The notes under the pieces were generated by a model. It made no database searches and was not told the DNA's origin. It saw only the letters and a program-made list of their open reading frames with translations. From the NCBI RefSeq assembly GCF_947507565.1, contig NC_089189.1, forward strand, positions 2,232,001 through 2,296,000: 64,000 nt of DNA. Reading direction: 5' to 3'. The translations under genes and the position numbers were made by a program. Position 1 is the stretch's first letter, and each line of letters starts with the position of its first letter. This stretch comes from Oscarella lobularis (lineage: Eukaryota > Porifera > Homoscleromorpha > Homosclerophorida > Oscarellidae). Below, in pieces: positions 59,795 to 64,000 of this stretch.

Positions 59795-60172
59795 AAACGA
59801 GAGACCGCGAGGGAGGAGGCTTTATCGAATAAGAAGGTGGGTCTATACTAAGAACAGTGCGTGTCATTGAATTTGTCATGAAGCTTGTGTCTATTCAGTC
59901 ATCGCTCGCTGCTATAAATAACTCATCGCCAGGGATACGATGTAGCGTCGCGCTTTGTACGATGCTTTTCTTTCATCGATCGCGTGCGCTAAAGCGCGCG
60001 CGTGTTTTGGCATTTCCTTTGTCTAGTCTCCCGTGTTTCGTTCCTTTCATTCCGCAAGCAGCAGTGAACCGGTTGGAAACAAACACTTGAGGTGAGGTTG
60101 AATTGTGGCAAGTGGGCCGAGGTATGCGAATGGCACGCAGTTTGTGTCGCTTCCGCTTCGCAACAGCGTTGA
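59795..60172. other. Intergenic, no gene seen
   Basis: Follows the stop of the cyclophilin gene. It contains a CpG-rich patch (GCGCGCGTG near 59,995) and short open frames without protein features, and leads into the CArG region. Confidence 0.55.
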
Positions 60173-60213
60173 CCATATAAGGCAGTGACGCACTACCTCG
60201 CTTCCATATATGG
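60173..60213. promoter_or_regulatory. Two perfect CArG boxes (SRF/MADS sites) 31 bp apart
   Basis: CCATATAAGG at 60,173-60,182 and CCATATATGG at 60,204-60,213 both fit CC(A/T)6GG exactly. The centres are 31 bp apart, about three helical turns, so bound dimers would lie on the same face. They lie about 490 bp upstream of the SECISBP2 start codon. The target gene is inferred from position; the function is untested. Confidence 0.55.
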
Positions 60214-60599
60214 TCGCACGGTCGCTGAGGCCCGGCTAATTGAATCGCGCGCTAGCGCGTCTTAGCGGATTTTTAGCGAAATCCGAGCGGCGTAAAAATA
60301 GTCGAAGAATCCGAACGATGCGACGCGAGCACGATATGAAGTCGGCGAGTCGCGATTCCAATTCAGTCCGTCGACATGAACTCTCTCGTGATGGTGGGGC
60401 CCCAAAAGGTGAGGACTGCATGACGTCATCCGTCGTCGCGATACTCCCCGCTCCTTCTCCCCGTCCCCGGCAATTGTGTCATCACCGCCCTAAGACAACC
60501 ATTCTTCTCATTTTACCGGGTATTCTCCTGAATTCCCTTCAGCACCGGCGTAATGTGACTGAAAATAAAGTCCCCCTTGGTTCGCGAACACCCGCGTTT

Positions 60600-60690
60600 T
60601 CAGTCAGTCGAACGCCGGTTCAGTCACTCAAACGCCGGTTCCAGTCAGTTGAACGCCGGTTCAGTCACCCGAACGCCGGTCTCAGTCATA
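60600..60690. repeat. 20-bp minisatellite AACGCCGGTTCAGTCA, four copies
   Basis: AACGCCGGT starts at 60,611, 60,631, 60,652 and 60,672, each followed by a TTCAGTCA-like block. It ends 10 bp before the SECISBP2 ATG, in the presumed 5' leader. Each unit has two CpG sites and an inner palindrome (GCCGGT/AACGCCGGTT-like). A 200-codon frame through it (60,240-60,842) lacks an ATG at its start and is not considered coding. Confidence 0.85.
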
Positions 60691-60699
60691 AAAGAGCTC

Positions 60700-63382
60700 A
60701 TGCTCTTCGCCGACGACTACGATCCCCCCTACGTTCTCGTACAGGTCCCAAAACGCCCCTAGAGTCTAGAAACGCAATCAAAGAGCCTATTCGAACGCCT
60801 ATCTCCTTCGTAGGGCTTTTCTCTGCCTCCGCCCCCCTTTGAGTACCTCTCGTGGGGCCCTCAAACATTCCCAGCCTCTCCCCCTTTCGTTTTCGTCTCC
60901 ACATCGTCGTGCACAACGCCAATCGTTTCGTATACGACTCCCGCGTCGCGATATCCAATGCAACATCAGCGCGGCGGCGCGTGGCAACGCGCGCGAACGT
61001 CGCATTCGCGTCGATCGAAGCCCGCTGTTGCGACGTCGTGGTGGGATCGCGACGGCGATGAGGAGAAGCGAGAGTCGAGGGAGGAGAATCCGTGGAAAGT
61101 CGTTTCGACGTCTGTCGCTTCGTTGGAGGCGAGCGAGTGGCCGGAGATCAATGACGTGGAGAAGAGGAAGGAGGATGAGGTCAAGGAGACTGTGGTTGTT
61201 GAGAAAGAGGAGAAGGAGACGGGGGATAAGACTTTGGAGGGGCCTGGAGTTTTGAAGATTTGTCCGCCTGAACTGTCTTACAGCGATGCTCTGAAGACGG
61301 AAAATCAGCCACAGGTGAGACAATAGAGAGAGATAAATATAATTGGAAATTTATATATATCTATGGTTATTTCTTGTATTATTCATTGTCTATGTGGTGA
61401 GAATAGAGAGAGATACGTATGATAAGACTCCTAATTCCATACGTTATGACTAACTAATATTTTTTAAATAGTTTATAAGTATTATTCATTTTCTGTGAGA
61501 TGATAGACTAATAATTCAAAACGTTGTGTTATAACTAATATTATTCTGTAATTGAAAATGTATATGTACTACATGAATAGTTTATAGAGATACATAATAT
61601 GATAAGGCTAATTGAGAACCTTGTGTTATTATTCAATAATACTTTATTTATAAGTATTGATTTTTATCTATGTTTTTTCTTATGTTTAGCCGTCTTTGGG
61701 GAAGTCAAAGAGTGAGCAGAAAGACGTGACGTCATCATCCTCATCTCAAAAGCCCACGTCGAAGTCCAATGTAAAACGAAGCAAACAGACGACAAGTCTC
61801 GACTTTGGGAGTCTCTATGAACAATTGGAAAAGATTGAGCATGCGCAGCAGAAGTCCGACAGTGCTGGCGTCGTGAGAAAAGTAGCTATTGGAGGTGGAA
61901 TCACGTCAGCTCCCGTTCTCAATCCTGTGACGTCAGCAAAAGCTGAAGTGGGCGCGCCAAGGAATCCATTGGATTCAACAGCGCCTCAGATGAGACGAGG
62001 GAAGGAGAGAGAAACGCCTAAAGTGAAAAAACCAAGCGCTTTGAAAAAGGTAAATAAATTAATAACCTGTTAAGGGGTTGTCTAATTTTTGAGTCTTTGT
62101 TTAGATTATTTTGAAGGAACGTGAGGAGAAACGAAAAGCCAGAGAAGCGTAAGTTTTAAATTGGAATTAAATAATTAAAATTTAATTTTTTCTTTAGTGA
62201 AGAAGCCGCTAAACAATCCAGACAAAGACAACTTCACGGAAAACGTTTTAGAGAGTAAGCCCAGAATTTCTAAATTTTGATTTTGAAATAATTATTTTTA
62301 TCATTAGCTATTGTGATCAAATTCTTGATAAGAGAGTGGACGAAGTCGTCGTCGATCTCCTGCAGAAACTTGTCATGTTTCAAGACCGCCAATATCACAA
62401 AGACCCCCAAAAAGTAACGCTAATAAAATGTATGTTTTATCATTATTGATTTTTCTTATAGGCTAAAGCGAAGAGACGAATTGTTCTCGGTCTACGCGAA
62501 GTGAGTAAACATCTCAAAGTCGGAAAATTGAAGTGCGTCATAGTCACTCCAAATTTGGAAAGCATTTCATCAGCAGGCAAAAATAAATCAATAGAATAAT
62601 ATATAGCTAATTTTTGATTTTTTTCAGGCGGAATTGATGAAATGCTTCAGAAAATTCGTCACATGTGTTTCGAGCAAGACGTCCCCATTGTCTTCGCTCT
62701 CACACGCAAAGGCCTTGGCAAGGCAGTCAACAAGAAAGTTCCCGTAAGCATTGTGGGGATATTCAACTATGATGGAGCCAAGGCAAGTCTCCAAAGAAAA
62801 AACACATATAATGATTAATTTATTATTTTTCTATAGGATCAGTTTGATCACGTGATTGGTTTAACTCACGAAGCGCGCACTGCTTACGTCAAACTCGTCG
62901 CCGAATTTGAATCCGAGTCGAAACGAATCGAGGAATCATCGACGTCATCATCTTCAAGAAAAACGTCATTTGAAAGTAACAGTGATCTGAATTCCCGGAA
63001 GACGTCGTCTCAATCGGATAGTGACGTCATCGGCTCTTCGTTTCTATCGGTTAGTGCGGCCGAGTTTGTTCCCATAGCAACGGCGCAAGGTCTTCCGCCT
63101 CCACCGCCCCCGCCCACTTTTCCCCAGTATATCCCGGCCCCGCCCCCTCCGCTTCCTTATCAAATTCATCATCAGTCTCCCTATGTCGTTTCCTCGCCCA
63201 TTTATCATGTTCCCGGATCGCATTCTGGCTACGTTCCCTATGGGTTTCCGCTCGTGTATTCGGCTCCCAATGTGGATGCAATGGGTTCGGGTCTCATAGA
63301 AGTTGTTCCCGCCCCCGCCGAGTGTCCAAGTCTTAGTGATGAGACAGCTCCTGCCGCATCAGTGCAGTCGAGTGATGTTTAG
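60700..63382 (+). CDS. SECISBP2: SECIS-binding protein 2 (SBP2/SECISBP2L family)
   Basis: Nine exons in phase give 632 residues: 60,700-60,744, 60,844-61,314, 61,690-62,049, 62,105-62,148, 62,198-62,254, 62,308-62,413, 62,462-62,576, 62,628-62,782 and 62,837-63,382. The N-terminus (MLFADDYDPPYVLVQ, then Pro/Tyr-rich) is disordered. The conserved core shows TSLDFGSLYEQLEKIE, KKPSALKKIILKEREEKRKA, HGKRFREYCDQI and VVVDLLQKLVMFQDRQYHKD. The L7Ae-type RNA-binding domain follows (RRIVLGLREVSKHL, KCVIVTPNLESI, VPIVFALTRKGLGKAVNKKV, VSIVGIFNYDGA). The tail is Ser-rich, then poly-proline (GLPPPPPPPTFPQY). SBP2 binds SECIS elements and recruits EFSec for selenocysteine insertion, so the organism probably makes selenoproteins. 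Introns 7 and 8 are both GC-AG (GCAG|GCAAAA, CCAAG|GCAAGT). Intron 2 is long (375 bp) and AT-rich. Confidence 0.95.
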
Positions 63383-63704
63383 TGTGACGACGTTTTTTTT
63401 CTTTGTTCTTCTGAGTTTGTTGTGAAAAAGTGCCGGTTTCATAGTCAAAACTTTATAAGTTATTTGTTGTAAGAATTTAATTGATGAGAAGCAGCAGAAT
63501 AAAACCGTTGGAAACAAACCAAATATTAATTTGCAAAATTCTAATTTTTGAAATGGCATCAATAAGGTCTGTGTTGTAGCTACGCCTTGTACGGGCCATC
63601 CACTATCTCCCCCACTTCTTAGGATTGAGACACCCGTCTCATACGGTGCCACAAAACGGTAAATAGAACGCTGTTCAACGTTTTATCTTCAAGAAACGAC
63701 AAAA
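63383..63704. other. Intergenic: 3' end of SECISBP2 and promoter of K5
   Basis: Contains AATAAA at about 63,499 (GCAGAATAAAACC), a plausible polyadenylation signal for SECISBP2, then about 200 bp without coding sequence leading to the K5 start. Confidence 0.6.
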
Positions 63705-64000
63705 TGGCTAAAGCTGCATCACCTGAGCCCCGAATTTTCCATGAAAGTGCGTTGATCGGGGATGATTTGTATGTTTTTGGTGGAATGAATGCGAAGAGAT
63801 CACTTCGTTTCCCACGCGATGAAATCTGGACGTGTAATGTTCGAGACGAGCTGAAATGGATTCGACATATTGCCAAAGGAAAGGACATTCCTCCTCCCTG
63901 CGAAGGAGCACAATGCGTGGTCATCGATGGGATTATTTGTTCGTACGGGGGATTTAATAAGGAATCCGGGGGTCTTCTGGGAGAGTTTCTGGGAGAGGTG
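63705..64000 (+). CDS. K5: fifth Kelch/coiled-coil/kinase paralog, cut by the window end
   Basis: ATG at 63,705 in the same context as the paralogs (MAKAASPEPR...FHESALIGDD). The first Kelch strands are LYVFGG, FPRDEIWTCNVRDELKWIRH, IPPPCEGAQCVVIDGIICSY and GG. It is open to the last base. Near the end a 12-bp tandem duplication (TTCTGGGAGAGT/TTCTGGGAGAGG) gives LGEFLGEV where the others read LGEVFGLD, so this copy may carry an in-frame insertion or degrade further on. Stalk and kinase lie outside the window. Confidence 0.8.

Noticed and set aside
60240-60842. 200-codon plus-strand frame upstream of and overlapping SECISBP2
   Set aside because: Does not begin with ATG, runs through the minisatellite, and overlaps the SECISBP2 first exon in another frame.

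Overview
The window is nuclear DNA of an intron-rich, compact eukaryote, most likely an early-branching animal such as a sponge. The gene set (METTL13, CTDSPL2, GTF2E2, an SR-cyclophilin, SECISBP2) is animal-like. Introns are mostly 40-100 bp with GT/GC-AG ends, intergenic gaps are short, and CACGTG and TGACGTCA motifs are common. The species is an inference; no rRNA or organelle marker is present.

Bases 1-27,330 are tandem satellite DNA with no credible gene. The layout is layered: 41-bp A1 monomers (1-309), an unrelated 48/49-bp hairpin-forming satellite D (377-1,480), 54-bp satellite B, about 23.7 kb of 41-bp satellite A (A1 edges, more homogeneous A2 core), B again, then a 54/56-bp dimeric relative (C). 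A, B and C can be aligned with one another and look like one superfamily. Many segments inside A are shifted by exact multiples of 41 bp (e.g. 26 x 41 = 1,066), the mark of unequal exchange.

Bases 27,331-31,995 are a transition zone with a 72-nt hairpin, a G22 tract, microsatellites and a CpG-rich segment. Only tentative gene fragments are visible: a minus-strand set of exons (27.8-29.3 kb), a small minus-strand gene (29.6-30.0 kb) and a plus-strand MIT-domain-like exon (31.4-31.9 kb).

From 31,996 on the window is gene-dense. A minus-strand GH3 beta-xylosidase-like enzyme with an N-terminal ricin-type trefoil region (31,996-35,594) is followed by a minus-strand CTD-type phosphatase (36,229-37,749). 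Then comes a dispersed cluster of five paralogous genes encoding Kelch repeats, a coiled-coil stalk and a TKL-like kinase domain: K1 and K2 on plus, K3 and K4 on minus, K5 on plus and cut by the window end. Between them lie METTL13 (44,503-47,170), an unidentified minus-strand gene (about 47.3-47.9 kb), a c-type-haem protein of bacterial appearance (51,338-52,856), GTF2E2 (56,354-57,719), an SR-rich cyclophilin (57,891-59,794) and SECISBP2 (60,700-63,382). Exons of the main genes were joined by hand; the boundaries agree in reading phase and give full-length products.

The most unusual items are the Kelch-coiled-coil-kinase family (one copy has lost most of its Kelch domain yet keeps an open frame through a former intron), several GC-AG introns, a perfect 48-bp inverted repeat just upstream of the haem-protein gene, and the layered satellite array.
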